The notes below the pieces were generated by a model. That model was given only the letters and a program-made list of their open reading frames with translations, searched no databases and had not been told where the DNA came from. From positions 3,481,001 to 3,545,000 of the forward strand of contig NZ_CP118259.1 in NCBI RefSeq assembly GCF_013337045.2: 64,000 nt of DNA, in the 5' to 3' direction. Numbering within the stretch: the stretch's first letter is position 1; every line of letters starts with the position of its first letter. The stretch comes from Agrobacterium vitis. Its GTDB lineage: Bacteria > Pseudomonadota > Alphaproteobacteria > Rhizobiales > Rhizobiaceae. Of this stretch, positions 9,647-21,043 are shown in pieces. The position numbers and the translations under genes are program-made.

Positions 9647-10224
9647 TGGCGGGCAGGGACAGGATCAGTACGGAAGACCGTATTTTGTGGGGCAAGGTGG
9701 CACGCACTACCCGCCCCATGGCCGGTCGTCTGGAAGAGTTGACCGCTTTTGAAGACGCCTTGACGGAGTTGGAAGCGTCTAAAGTGTTGGAACCCGGCCT
9801 TGCCGCCATGCGTGCCTCGCTGGAAAGTTCCGCCGCAAAGCCTGAGCCGAAGAAGCCCTCCGGCCTCCACCATCCGCTGGAGCGTCCTGTCAAGCGCAAG
9901 CTGTCGCGTGGCAAGCTCAAGCTGGAGGCCCGCATCGACCTGCACGGACTGTTCCAGAGCGAGGCCCATGCGATCCTGTTGGAATTTCTGGTGCGCGCCC
10001 ATGAGCGTGGACTTCGCCACGTCTTGATCATCACCGGCAAGGGCAGTTCGATGGGCAGCGAAGGCGCCTTGAAACGGGCAGTGCCGCTGTGGTTTTCCAA
10101 GCCGGAATTCCGTTACCTGATTTCCTCTCATGAGCCAGCGGCTCCTCATCATGGCGGGGAGGGCGCTCTTTATGTCCGTCTGGCGCGCCGGGGCGGAGAG
10201 AGAATTGGCGGGGATGGACAATGA
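9646..10224 (+). CDS. Smr domain protein (MutS2-type small nuclease domain)
   Basis: 192 residues. The C-terminal Smr domain is marked by LEARIDLHGLFQSEAHAILL (the DLHG motif) and HVLIITGKGSSMGSEGALKR (the TGKG motif), ending with the usual HHGGEGALYVRLAR. Smr domains bind or nick branched DNA or cleave RNA; the substrate here cannot be told. The N-terminal half is polar, with SAAKPEPKKPSG. The ATG at 9646 shares one base with the mltA stop; a TTG one codon earlier is possible. The gene ends overlapping the XRE regulator by 4 bp. Confidence 0.88.
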   Translation: MAGRDRISTEDRILWGKVARTTRPMAGRLEELTAFEDALTELEASKVLEPGLAAMRASLESSAAKPEPKKPSGLHHPLERPVKRKLSRGKLKLEARIDLHGLFQSEAHAILLEFLVRAHERGLRHVLIITGKGSSMGSEGALKRAVPLWFSKPEFRYLISSHEPAAPHHGGEGALYVRLARRGGERIGGDGQ

Positions 10225-10616
10225 CCCCCTTCGGCGATGCGGTGCGTGGACTTCGTGAGCGCAAGGGCGTGAGCCAGAAGGACATGGCCAAGGCAATTGG
10301 CGTGACGCCTGCCTATCTTTCGGCGCTCGAGCATGGACGGCGCGGCAAGCCGAGTTTCGACCTCTTGCAACGCATCGCCGGCTATTTCAATATCATCTGG
10401 GATGAGGCCGATGACCTGTTTGCAATAGCGGGCCTTTCCCATCCCAGGGTGACGGTGGATACCGCTGGTCTGCCTGCCGCCCATACCGCTTTTGCCAACC
10501 GGCTTGCAGGGATGATTCGCACCTTGTCGCCCGATGTGATAGAAGATCTCAACGCACTCCTGAGCAGAAGCGAGCGGGACCGTCAAAACCCTGGAAATCC
10601 CGTGGAAGCCTGCTGA
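10221..10616 (+). CDS. XRE family helix-turn-helix regulator
   Basis: 131 residues. An N-terminal Cro/CI-type HTH (FGDAVRGLRERKGVSQKDMA, then AIGVTPAYLSALEHGRRGKP) is followed by the LLQRIAGYFNIIWDEADDLF segment of the same fold and a helical tail of unknown role. It is the last gene of the Tim44-like/mltA/smr/XRE run, overlaps smr as ATGA, and sits just upstream of gyrB, an order conserved in rhizobia. Its targets are unknown. Confidence 0.87.
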   Translation: MTPFGDAVRGLRERKGVSQKDMAKAIGVTPAYLSALEHGRRGKPSFDLLQRIAGYFNIIWDEADDLFAIAGLSHPRVTVDTAGLPAAHTAFANRLAGMIRTLSPDVIEDLNALLSRSERDRQNPGNPVEAC

Positions 10617-10741
10617 ATTTCATGGCTGCGATTTGGAAGTCGCCGCAAAATCCCTATAGTCGGAAAGTGCCAACGTGTGTGATTCGCCATAATTTTTGTT
10701 GCGGCCACGCATATTGCTTATGACACTGGAAAGATCGCTGA

Positions 10742-13177
<2,436 letters not shown>

Positions 13178-13200
13178 CGGACCTCACAGGTAGTAAAATA

Positions 13201-13235
13201 AAAAGGCCGTGCTTTGTAAAAAGCACGGCCTTTTT
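13201..13235. terminator. Bidirectional terminator between gyrB and the nitroreductase gene
   Basis: Inverted repeat GGCCGTGCT/AGCACGGCC with A-run before and T-run after, lying between two convergent genes. Confidence 0.88.
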
Positions 13236-13237
13236 CG

Positions 13238-13253
13238 TGACTCACGTGAAACA
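13238..13253. promoter_or_regulatory. parS: parS-like palindrome
   Basis: TGACTCACGTGAAACA differs from TGTTTCACGTGAAACA at two positions, both in the left arm. It lies in the intergenic region immediately after the gyrB terminator, about 10.6 kb from the predicted origin. Confidence 0.5.
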
Positions 13254-13339
13254 TTCGGCCTTACAGCACCGCGCAATCCTTTTTGGTGGACGGCGCTGAA
13301 AAAGGAAGGATCATTTCACTGACCCTTCCGAATAGCCGT

Positions 13340-13936
13340 TCAGGCCTTGAATTTACCCTCAAAAACCACGGTTTCCAGTGGTTTGCGGTCATTGGGGACT
13401 TCCTTCGCCTGCAAGCCTTCCGGCAGGATCGATTTATCCCCCAGCTTGCCAATCGCAACGGCGGCCTCGATATGGAAATCGGCGGGAACACCAAGCACGT
13501 TGGCGGCCTTGTCGAAATCCACGCCGGTCATGCCGTGGGCATGGAAGCCGGAATGGATGGCCTGAAGTGCCAGATAACCCCAGGCAGCACCGGCATCGAA
13601 GCTGTGGCTGCGCGAAGGCTTCGGCGCGGAGCCGTCGGGCGAGCGGCTCAGCGTATCGGAAATGACGAAAACCAGAGCGGAGGCATTCTTGGCCCAGCCT
13701 TGGTTGAATTCGACCAAGGCACCCAGCAAGGCATCGAAATGATCGTCACCCTTCAAAGCATAGACGAAGCGCCAGGGCTGATAGTTAAAAGCCGAGGGTG
13801 CCCATTGCGCTGCTTCAAGAATGGTCAGCAATTCGGTTTTGCTCATGGTCTCGCCTGTGAAGGCGCGGGGCGACCAGCGATCGAGGAAGATCGGGTGAAT
13901 GTCATGGGTGGCATTACGATGATTGCTGCTTGTCAT
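13340..13936 (-). CDS. Nitroreductase family flavoprotein
   Basis: 198 residues. FMN-dependent NAD(P)H oxidoreductase fold. RWSPRAFTGE near the N-terminus carries the flavin-phosphate-binding arginines. AAQWAPSAFNYQPWRFVYA and DAGAAWGYLALQAIHSGFHAHGM complete the FMN-site landmarks, and the C-terminus VAIGKLGDKSILPEGLQAKE is typical. The ATG at 13936 was chosen over a TTG two codons earlier. Substrate unknown; members reduce nitroaromatics, quinones or enals. Transcribed against gyrB. Confidence 0.88.
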   Translation of the reverse strand: MTSSNHRNATHDIHPIFLDRWSPRAFTGETMSKTELLTILEAAQWAPSAFNYQPWRFVYALKGDDHFDALLGALVEFNQGWAKNASALVFVISDTLSRSPDGSAPKPSRSHSFDAGAAWGYLALQAIHSGFHAHGMTGVDFDKAANVLGVPADFHIEAAVAIGKLGDKSILPEGLQAKEVPNDRKPLETVVFEGKFKA

Positions 13937-14352
13937 TATCAAACCTCAAAATGTGGAAGTCTCGAAACAAGGAAGGCCAAGGTCCGCATTCGCGTTCAGA
14001 AGAACTGTCCTAAGACCGTTAGCTGAGTTTACGGCTCAGTTGCGAAACACCTGACCAAACCTCTTCGCGGCACATAGGGTGTGTGACCGCAACCGGCAAG
14101 GTGTAGCAACCATGGCCGAAAAGCACCGGAAAGCCCCATCACTTCTTTGTCAAGGTGTGAAATCCCATGGGCGGATTCGCGCAATAAAATCTATGAAGTA
14201 TAAAGGTTTCTGTGCATACTATCTGGTCAAAGGTTGGATAGTGGTGGAGCTAAGCAATTTCTTTACCCCTTTGAATTCCGGCCGGAACCTTGGCTCGACT
14301 GGTCCAGTTTAGCTTTGGATGAGTGACAACAGGGAAGAGGCGGATCGCATCG
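13937..14352. other. 416-bp divergent intergenic region
   Basis: Lies between the nitroreductase and PHB depolymerase genes, so both promoters should be here. A small open frame at 14079-14312 has no family resemblance and no good ribosome site and is not called. A short hairpin (CTGAG/CTCAG, about 14023-14040) is visible. Nothing else recognised. Confidence 0.5.
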
Positions 14353-15648
14353 ATGTTTTATCAACTGTATGAAATGAATCACGCAGCCATGGCTCCTTTG
14401 CGTGCCACGGCAGATGCCATGCGTCTGGCCTTTCGTAATCCGCTAAACCCGCTTACCCATACCGTTATCGGTCGGACAATGGCCGCAGGCTTCGAGGTGA
14501 TCGAACGCAGCACGCGACACTACGGCAAGCCCGAATTTGGTCTTCCGACCACGGTGATCGACGGATCGCCTGTGAAGATCACCGAGGAAGTCACGTGGTC
14601 CAAGCCGTTCTGCAATCTCATTCATTTCAACCGGAGCCTGACCCAGCCCCGGAGTGACGACCCAAAAATCCTGATCGTCGCGCCGATGTCAGGACATTAC
14701 GCCACCTTGCTGCGCGGCACTGTCGAAGCGCTGCTGCCCAGTGCTGATGTCTATATCACGGACTGGATCGATGCCCGCATGGTACCGATGACGGACGGGA
14801 CTTTCGACTTCGATGACTATGTCGACTATGTGATCGAGATCCTGCATCATCTTGGCCCAAACACCAACCTTGTCGCCGTCTGCCAGCCCTCTGTTCCGGT
14901 TTTGGCAGCTGTGGCCCGGATGGAGGCCGAAAACGATGAATTCGTGCCATCCTCCATGACATTGATGGGTGGGCCGATCGATACGCGCATCAATCCGACC
15001 GCCGTTAATGAGCTGGCCAAGAACAAGCCGATTGAATGGTTTGAGGAAAACGTCATCATGAACGTTCCCTGGCCACAGCCGGGCTTCATGCGGCCCGTCT
15101 ATCCTGGGTTCCTTCAGCTTTCTGGATTCATGTCGATGAATCTCGATCGGCATATGATTGCCCAGAAAGATTTCTATGTGCATCTGGTGAAGAACAACGG
15201 CGATTCCGCCGAAAAGCACCGGGAATTCTATGATGAATATCTGTCGGTCATGGACCTGACAGCTGAGTTCTATCTGCAAACGGTGGAATCCGTGTTCATG
15301 CGGCATTCCCTGCCAAAGGGTGAGCTGATGCATCGTGGCAAACCGGTCGATTGCGGCGCCATCCGCAATGTGGCGCTTTTGACGGTCGAAGGTGAGAACG
15401 ACGATATTTCCGGCGTCGGCCAGACAAAGGCGGCACAGACGCTCTGCACCAATCTCGCCGATAACAAGCGCATGCATTATATGCAGCCGGATGTCGGCCA
15501 TTACGGCGTCTTCACCGGGTCTCGGTTCCGTCGTGAGATCGCACCGCGTATCGTTGCTTTTGCCAAGCAGCATTCCAATCAACCGACCTCGGCGGTAAAG
15601 CGGGCGACGATGGTGAAGCGGGTGATAAAGGGCGGAAAATCGACCTAA
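14353..15648 (+). CDS. phaZ: Intracellular poly(3-hydroxybutyrate) depolymerase
   Basis: 431 residues. Hydrolyses native intracellular PHB granules. The N-terminus MFYQLYEMNHAAMAPLRA is typical, and the alpha/beta-hydrolase fold has a cysteine nucleophile box (AVCQPSVPVLAAVARM) in place of the usual serine lipase box, as expected for this family. A late conserved His lies in QPDVGHYGVFTGSRFR. The start at 14353 was chosen by family; ten upstream codons are probably untranslated. Phasins or synthases are not nearby. Fits a PHB-storing rhizobium. Confidence 0.93.
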   Translation: MFYQLYEMNHAAMAPLRATADAMRLAFRNPLNPLTHTVIGRTMAAGFEVIERSTRHYGKPEFGLPTTVIDGSPVKITEEVTWSKPFCNLIHFNRSLTQPRSDDPKILIVAPMSGHYATLLRGTVEALLPSADVYITDWIDARMVPMTDGTFDFDDYVDYVIEILHHLGPNTNLVAVCQPSVPVLAAVARMEAENDEFVPSSMTLMGGPIDTRINPTAVNELAKNKPIEWFEENVIMNVPWPQPGFMRPVYPGFLQLSGFMSMNLDRHMIAQKDFYVHLVKNNGDSAEKHREFYDEYLSVMDLTAEFYLQTVESVFMRHSLPKGELMHRGKPVDCGAIRNVALLTVEGENDDISGVGQTKAAQTLCTNLADNKRMHYMQPDVGHYGVFTGSRFRREIAPRIVAFAKQHSNQPTSAVKRATMVKRVIKGGKST

Positions 15649-15785
15649 GCGAGATTCGAATTTCCCGAATTTTTCGAGTGCTTTAGCAAATTGAAAATGA
15701 CGGATGCTTGAAGGTTGTATCCGCCATTCCCATCTCGAATATGTCCGGTCGCATGGTGCTTGCCGGACACAACGAGGATAATGGA

Positions 15786-16232
15786 ATGAACCAATCAGCA
15801 TTGCTGCGTCCGGGCTGGACGCCTGCGACGATTGCCATGATGGTGCTCGGCTTCGTGATCTTCTGGCCGCTTGGCCTTGCCATGCTTGCCTATATTTTAT
15901 GGGGCGATCGCTTCCGCACATCGAAACGGAACGCAAATGAGGCTATGGACGCCATGTTTTCAAAATGCTGCGGCAGCCGCCGCTCACGCAATCGCAACCG
16001 CTTTAGCGCCTCCAGTGGTAATCTCGCCTTCGATGAATGGCGTGTCGCAGAACTGGAGCGTATCGAGCAGGAACGTCGCAAGCTTGAAGAAATGCGTGAG
16101 GAATTCGAGGCCTATGTCCTAGAATTGCAGCGCGCCAAGGATCAGGATGAATTCAACCGCTTCATGAACCAGCGCAATGCCAGCCGCCGGGATGAGCGCG
16201 GCAGCGATGTCCAGACCTTCACTCAGGACTGA
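15786..16232 (+). CDS. DUF2852 family membrane protein
   Basis: 148 residues. One strong transmembrane segment near the N-terminus (PATIAMMVLGFVIFWPLGLA continuing into MLAYILW, residues about 12-38). A Ser/Arg/Cys-rich stretch follows (FSKCCGSRRSRNRNRF), then a long charged coiled coil (VAELERIEQERRKLEEMREE and beyond, residues about 82-125). This layout defines the DUF2852 family, found mainly in Rhizobiales; no function is known to me. The ATG at 15786 has AGGATAATGGA just upstream. Followed by a strong terminator. Confidence 0.85.
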   Translation: MNQSALLRPGWTPATIAMMVLGFVIFWPLGLAMLAYILWGDRFRTSKRNANEAMDAMFSKCCGSRRSRNRNRFSASSGNLAFDEWRVAELERIEQERRKLEEMREEFEAYVLELQRAKDQDEFNRFMNQRNASRRDERGSDVQTFTQD

Positions 16233-16250
16233 CCGTCACATGATTTTGCA

Positions 16251-16285
16251 AAGGCCGAGATCCTTTTGGATCTCGGCCTTTTTTA
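16251..16285 (+). terminator. Intrinsic terminator after the DUF2852 gene
   Basis: A 13-bp stem, AAGGCCGAGATCC pairing with GGATCTCGGCCTT across a TTTT loop, followed by a T-run. Confidence 0.88.
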
Positions 16286-16342
16286 TGGCTCTCGATAAGC
16301 GATATAAGGCTACGACTGGAGCGAATCAGGTAAAAGACGCAG

Positions 16343-17107
16343 ATGTTTCCCTTGTTTTTGCGAAGCCCGACCAGAGTGGCAAAAAAGCCGAAAGTGCCGG
16401 AAAGCCGCGAGCTGATTGTGGCCGGGCGCGCGGTGCCGCTTGCCATTCGCGAAAACCTTCGCGCCACCCGCATCACCCTGCGGATCGAGCCCGGTGGCCG
16501 GGGCCTGAAAATGACCATTCCCAAAGGGGTGCGCCAAGGCGACGTCAACGATTTTATCGAGCGGCATCGCGGCTGGCTGGAAAACAAACTGGCACGCTTT
16601 TCCGATGATACGAAAGTCAGGGCAGGGGGCATGATCTCGCTGCGCGGCGTTGCGCATCGTATCGAGCATACCGGGCAGCTGCGCGGCGTGACCCAGGTGC
16701 AGATGGAGAATGGCGAGCCGGTAATCCGCATCAGCGGCCTCCCGGAACATGCCGGTCGGCGGTTGTCAGCCTTTCTGAAAAAGGAAGCGCGGCACGATCT
16801 GGAGCGGTTGGTCGCCATCCATACCGGACGGTTGGGCAAGCCGGCAAAAAGCCTGGCGCTGAAGGATACGCGTAGCCGTTGGGGCTCCTGCTCCTGGGAT
16901 GGCAATTTAAGCTTTTCCTGGCGCATCGTCATGGCGCCGCCCTCGGTGATCGATTACCTTGCCGCCCATGAGGTGGCGCATTTAAAGGAAATGAACCACG
17001 GCCCGCAATTCTGGGCACTGTGCAAACGTCTCTGCCCCGGCATGGACGAGGCCAAGACCTGGTTGAAGCGGCATGGATCGGAACTGCATGCCCTCGATTT
17101 TGACTGA
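16343..17107 (+). CDS. YgjP-like (DUF45/WLM-type) zinc metallopeptidase
   Basis: 254 residues. The metal motif AAHEVAHLKEMNHGPQFW (HExxH-like with a downstream His) sits in the C-terminal third, preceded by SRWGSCSWDGNLSFSWRIVMAP, a hallmark of the YgjP/SprT-like group. The N-terminal half (VPLAIRENLRATRITLRIEP) matches the family's beta-rich part. The cellular substrate is not known. It stands alone between the terminator and trpF, 41 bp upstream of the latter. Confidence 0.88.
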   Translation: MFPLFLRSPTRVAKKPKVPESRELIVAGRAVPLAIRENLRATRITLRIEPGGRGLKMTIPKGVRQGDVNDFIERHRGWLENKLARFSDDTKVRAGGMISLRGVAHRIEHTGQLRGVTQVQMENGEPVIRISGLPEHAGRRLSAFLKKEARHDLERLVAIHTGRLGKPAKSLALKDTRSRWGSCSWDGNLSFSWRIVMAPPSVIDYLAAHEVAHLKEMNHGPQFWALCKRLCPGMDEAKTWLKRHGSELHALDFD

Positions 17108-17148
17108 TTTGGCTCGACTCCGAGCCGATTTCATGTCACTTCGCTGAC

Positions 17149-17823
17149 ATGAAACCTGATGTCAAAATTTGTGGATTGAAGACCGAGGAAGCCGTCGAAA
17201 AGGCCGTGACCCTTGGCGCTACTCATGTCGGCTTCATCTTCTTTGAGAAAAGCCCAAGACATATCGAACCCGATATCGCCGGACGCATTGCCGAAAAGGC
17301 GCGGGGCAGGGCGAAGATCGTTGCCGTCACCGTTGATGCAGACACTGACGACCTTGATGATATTGTGTATCTGCTGAAGCCGGATATCCTGCAATTGCAT
17401 GGCCACGAAAGCCCGCAACAGGTGCTGACCATCAAGGCGCTCTACGGTCTTCCAGTCATGAAGGTGTTTTCCATCCGAGAACCCGCTGATCTTTTGCAGA
17501 TTGATGCCTATATAGGGATAGCAGACCGTTTTCTGCTGGATGCCAAGGCGCCTGAAGGCTCCGATCTGCCGGGCGGCAATGGTGTCACCTTCGATTGGCG
17601 TCTGCTGCGCGATCTTGACGCAGAGGTCGATTACATGCTTTCGGGTGGGCTCAACAAGGACAATGTCGGGCAAGCCCTTGCCGAAACGGGAGCGCGAGGC
17701 CTGGATGTATCTTCCGGCGTCGAAAGCGCGCCGGGCGTCAAGGATCTCGAACGGATGGATCAGTTCTTCGCCGCCGTCAGGCTGGCAACGGCCACAGCGC
17801 CGGTTTCAGGGAGTGTACAGTGA
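17149..17823 (+). CDS. trpF: Phosphoribosylanthranilate isomerase
   Basis: 224 residues. Amadori rearrangement of N-(5-phosphoribosyl)anthranilate in tryptophan synthesis. The start [15 protein letters not shown] holds the catalytic Cys. [18 protein letters not shown] with the catalytic Asp, [11 protein letters not shown] and [16 protein letters not shown] are the remaining (beta/alpha)8 landmarks. First gene of trpF-trpB-trpA; the stop overlaps the GTG start of trpB by 4 bp. Confidence 0.95.
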   Translation: MKPDVKICGLKTEEAVEKAVTLGATHVGFIFFEKSPRHIEPDIAGRIAEKARGRAKIVAVTVDADTDDLDDIVYLLKPDILQLHGHESPQQVLTIKALYGLPVMKVFSIREPADLLQIDAYIGIADRFLLDAKAPEGSDLPGGNGVTFDWRLLRDLDAEVDYMLSGGLNKDNVGQALAETGARGLDVSSGVESAPGVKDLERMDQFFAAVRLATATAPVSGSVQ

Positions 17824-19040
17824 ACCAGAACCCAATCCCGAATTCCTTCCGGTCCGGGCCGGATGAAGATGGCCGTTTCGGCATTTTCGGCGGCCGCTTC
17901 GTGGCCGAAACCTTGATGCCGTTGATCCTCGATCTGCAAGCAGAATGGGAAAATGCCAAGACCGACCCCAGCTTCAAGGCTGAACTCGATCACCTCAACA
18001 CCCATTATACCGGGCGTCCGAGCCCGCTCTATTTCGCCGAGCGGCTGACGGCGGAACTTGGTGGCGCCAAGATCTATTTCAAGCGCGACGAGTTAAACCA
18101 TACCGGTTCGCACAAGATCAACAATTGTCTCGGCCAGATCCTGTTGGCCAAGCGCATGGGCAAGACCCGGATCATCGCCGAGACCGGTGCTGGTCAGCAT
18201 GGCGTGGCCTCGGCCACGGTCGCAGCCCGCTTCGGCCTGCCCTGCATCGTCTATATGGGCGCCACGGATGTGGAGCGTCAGGCGCCGAACGTGTTCCGCA
18301 TGAAGCTGCTAGGCGCGGAAGTCCGCCCCGTGAGTTCAGGTCATGGCACCTTGAAGGATGCGATGAACGAGGCCCTGCGCGACTGGGTCACCAATGTCGA
18401 TGATACCTATTACATGATCGGCACGGCTGCTGGTCCGCATCCCTATCCGGAAATGGTCCGCGAGTTCCAGTCGGTGATCGGCAAGGAATCCCGCGAGCAG
18501 ATGATGGCTGCTGAAGGCCGCCTGCCGGATATGCTGGTGGCAGCGGTCGGCGGTGGCTCGAACGCCATCGGACTGTTCCATCCGTTCCTCGATGATGAGA
18601 GCGTGCGGATGATCGGCGTCGAGGCTGGCGGCAAGGGGCTGGATGGCAATGAGCATTGCGCCTCGCTGACAGCTGGTTCTCCCGGCGTCCTGCATGGCAA
18701 CCGCACCTATCTGTTGCAAGACAGCGACGGGCAGATCAAGGATGGCCATTCGATTTCCGCCGGGCTTGATTACCCGGGTATCGGTCCGGAACATTCCTGG
18801 TTGAAGGATATGGGCCGTGTCGAATATGTGCCGATCATGGATACCGAAGCGCTGGAGGCTTTCCAGCTTCTGACCCGCACCGAAGGCATTATTCCGGCTC
18901 TGGAACCCAGCCACGCCCTGGCCGAGGTGATGAAGCGCGCTCCCAAAATGGGCAAGGACGAGATCATCCTGATGAACCTCTGCGGACGCGGCGACAAGGA
19001 CATCTTCACGGTCGGCAAGATTTTGGGAATGGGGCTCTGA
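17820..19040 (+). CDS. trpB: Tryptophan synthase beta chain
   Basis: 406 residues. PLP enzyme joining indole and serine. The PLP-binding lysine is in [15 protein letters not shown], the glycine-rich phosphate site is [17 protein letters not shown], and [17 protein letters not shown] is a family block. The GTG start at 17820 overlaps trpF (GTGA), supported by the standard N-terminus [15 protein letters not shown]. Cotranslated with trpF and followed one base later by trpA. Confidence 0.97.
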   Translation: MNQNPIPNSFRSGPDEDGRFGIFGGRFVAETLMPLILDLQAEWENAKTDPSFKAELDHLNTHYTGRPSPLYFAERLTAELGGAKIYFKRDELNHTGSHKINNCLGQILLAKRMGKTRIIAETGAGQHGVASATVAARFGLPCIVYMGATDVERQAPNVFRMKLLGAEVRPVSSGHGTLKDAMNEALRDWVTNVDDTYYMIGTAAGPHPYPEMVREFQSVIGKESREQMMAAEGRLPDMLVAAVGGGSNAIGLFHPFLDDESVRMIGVEAGGKGLDGNEHCASLTAGSPGVLHGNRTYLLQDSDGQIKDGHSISAGLDYPGIGPEHSWLKDMGRVEYVPIMDTEALEAFQLLTRTEGIIPALEPSHALAEVMKRAPKMGKDEIILMNLCGRGDKDIFTVGKILGMGL

Positions 19041-19041
19041 T

Positions 19042-19881
19042 ATGACGCAGCGTATGGACAAGCGGTTCGCCGATCTGAAGGAAGAGGGCCGTCCGGCTCT
19101 CGTCACTTATTTCATGGGCGGCGATCCGGATTTCGAAACGTCGCTGGCGATTATGAAGGCGCTGCCGCAGGCTGGTGCCGATGTGATCGAGCTTGGAATG
19201 CCGTTTTCCGACCCGATGGCCGATGGTCCTGCCATCCAAATGGCCGGTCAGCGCGCCCTGAAGGCCGGGCAGACCTTGGTAAAAACCCTGGATATGGCGC
19301 GGGAATTCCGCAAGGGCGATCAGGCTACGCCGATCGTCATGATGGGGTATTACAATCCGATCTATGTCTATGGCGTCGAAAAATTTCTGGATGACGCGCT
19401 GGAAGCTGGTATCGACGGCTTGATCGTCGTCGATCTTCCACCGGAAATGGATGATGAATTGTGCCTGCCAGCGCGCCAGCGCGACATCAATTTCATCCGT
19501 TTGGCGACACCGACCACGGATGAGAAGCGTCTGCCGATGGTGCTGCAAAACACCTCTGGATTCGTCTATTATGTGTCGATGAACGGTATTACCGGCTCGG
19601 CTTTGCCTGATCCGTCTAAGGTTGCCGGTGCTGTCGGGCGGATCAAGGCCCATACCGATCTGCCGATCTGCGTTGGCTTCGGCGTGAAGACGGCGGAACA
19701 TGCAAGGCTGATTGGGGCCAGCGCCGATGGCGTCGTGGTCGGCACGGCTATCGTCAATCAGGTCGCACTGAGCCTGACCAAGGATGATAAGGCAACGGCG
19801 GATACCGTGCAATCGGTGGTAACCCTAGTGCGTGGGCTGGCTAGCGGCGTCCAGACCGCTCGGCTTGCGGCTGCGCAATAG
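19042..19881 (+). CDS. trpA: Tryptophan synthase alpha chain
   Basis: 279 residues. Cleaves indole-3-glycerol phosphate to indole, which is channelled to TrpB. The catalytic Glu lies in [19 protein letters not shown] and the catalytic Asp in [28 protein letters not shown] and [16 protein letters not shown] form the phosphate site. One base separates it from the trpB stop. accD follows after about 130 bp, as in most rhizobia. Confidence 0.97.
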   Translation: MTQRMDKRFADLKEEGRPALVTYFMGGDPDFETSLAIMKALPQAGADVIELGMPFSDPMADGPAIQMAGQRALKAGQTLVKTLDMAREFRKGDQATPIVMMGYYNPIYVYGVEKFLDDALEAGIDGLIVVDLPPEMDDELCLPARQRDINFIRLATPTTDEKRLPMVLQNTSGFVYYVSMNGITGSALPDPSKVAGAVGRIKAHTDLPICVGFGVKTAEHARLIGASADGVVVGTAIVNQVALSLTKDDKATADTVQSVVTLVRGLASGVQTARLAAAQ

Positions 19882-20015
19882 TCCTTCTAAAATGGGCTAT
19901 TGCCTTGGAAGACGCGGAGCCTGAGCGGGCTCCACCTCTTCCTGATTGTCTGTTTTCAGCCTTTTCGGATGCCGGCCTGCCGATCCTGGAAGTGCTCGAT
20001 CAAGGAGTATTCAAA

Positions 20016-20936
20016 GTGAACTGGATTACCAATTACGTTCGCCCCCGCATCAATTCCATGCTGGGCCGTCGCGATGTTCCGGACAATCTCTGGATCAAGT
20101 GCCCCGAAACCGGCGAAATGGTCTTTCATAAGGATCTGGAAGAGAACAAATGGGTTGTTCCCGCTTCCGGTTATCATATGAAAATGCCCGCCAAGGCACG
20201 GCTGGCCGATCTTTTTGATGGCGGCAAGTACGAAGCTTTCGCCCAGCCGAAAGTGGCGCAGGACCCGCTGAAGTTCCGCGATTCGAAGAAATACAGCGAC
20301 CGCCTGAAGGATAGTCGCACCAAGACCGAGCAGGAAGACACGATTGTCGCCGGTCTAGGCACGGTCGAAGGCTTGAAGCTGGTGGCCGTCGTACATGAAT
20401 TCAACTTCATGGGCGGTTCGCTCGGCATTGCTGCCGGTGAGGCCATCGTCAAGGCATTCGAGCGGGCCATTGCTGAGAAATGCCCGCTGGTGATGTTCCC
20501 GGCTTCGGGCGGCGCGCGTATGCAGGAAGGCATCCTGTCGCTGATGCAATTGCCGCGCACCACGGTTGCCGTCGATATGCTGAAGGAAGCAGGCCTGCCT
20601 TACATCGTCGTGCTGACCAATCCGACCACGGGCGGGGTTACGGCCTCCTATGCCATGCTGGGCGACCTGCATATCGCTGAGCCGGGTGCCGAAATCTGCT
20701 TCGCTGGTAAGCGCGTGATCGAGCAAACCATCCGCGAAAAGCTGCCGGAGGGATTCCAGACCTCGGAATATCTGCTGGAGCACGGCATGGTCGATATGGT
20801 GGTCAAGCGTCACGATATTCCAGCGACCCTGGCCCGCACCCTGAAAATCCTGACGAGACAACCGGCAACGGTCGTTGGTGCCAATGACGACAAGACCTTG
20901 TCGGTCATTGAGGCCTCGCGCGCCGTTTCCGCCTGA
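20016..20936 (+). CDS. accD: Acetyl-CoA carboxylase carboxyltransferase subunit beta, without an intact zinc ribbon
   Basis: 306 residues. With AccA it transfers carboxyl from carboxybiotin to acetyl-CoA. The GTG start at 20016 has AGGAG eight bases upstream and the family N-terminus [11 protein letters not shown]; the open frame extends further upstream without support. The carboxyltransferase core is complete ([49 protein letters not shown]). The N-terminal zinc ribbon, CxxC-CxxC in E. coli AccD, is degenerate: only Cys29 remains (KCPETG), and the second pair is replaced by VPASGYH. I believe other rhizobia share this. Confidence 0.95.
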   Translation: MNWITNYVRPRINSMLGRRDVPDNLWIKCPETGEMVFHKDLEENKWVVPASGYHMKMPAKARLADLFDGGKYEAFAQPKVAQDPLKFRDSKKYSDRLKDSRTKTEQEDTIVAGLGTVEGLKLVAVVHEFNFMGGSLGIAAGEAIVKAFERAIAEKCPLVMFPASGGARMQEGILSLMQLPRTTVAVDMLKEAGLPYIVVLTNPTTGGVTASYAMLGDLHIAEPGAEICFAGKRVIEQTIREKLPEGFQTSEYLLEHGMVDMVVKRHDIPATLARTLKILTRQPATVVGANDDKTLSVIEASRAVSA

Positions 20937-20983
20937 TCGCTTTGGGTGATATACTGACGGCAATCGCCGGATGACATGCTTAA

Positions 20984-21009
20984 AGCCGGGAGCAGTTTAC
21001 TGCTTCCGG
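20984..21009. other. Inverted repeat between accD and folC
   Basis: GCCGG-GAGCAG pairing with CTGCTT-CCGGC around a TTTA loop, directly before folC. It lacks a clear T-run, so it is at best a weak terminator or a leader hairpin. Confidence 0.4.
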
Positions 21010-21043
21010 CCCTTAAAACGACTTGCAAGCCTGGAACCGCACT

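Noticed and set aside
14079..14312. Small open frame in the nitroreductase/phaZ gap
   Set aside because: No family resemblance, poor ribosome site, and composition like the surrounding non-coding DNA.
14592..14597. CACGTG inside phaZ as a parS core
   Set aside because: Flanking bases do not match the parS arms (GT on the left, GTCC on the right).
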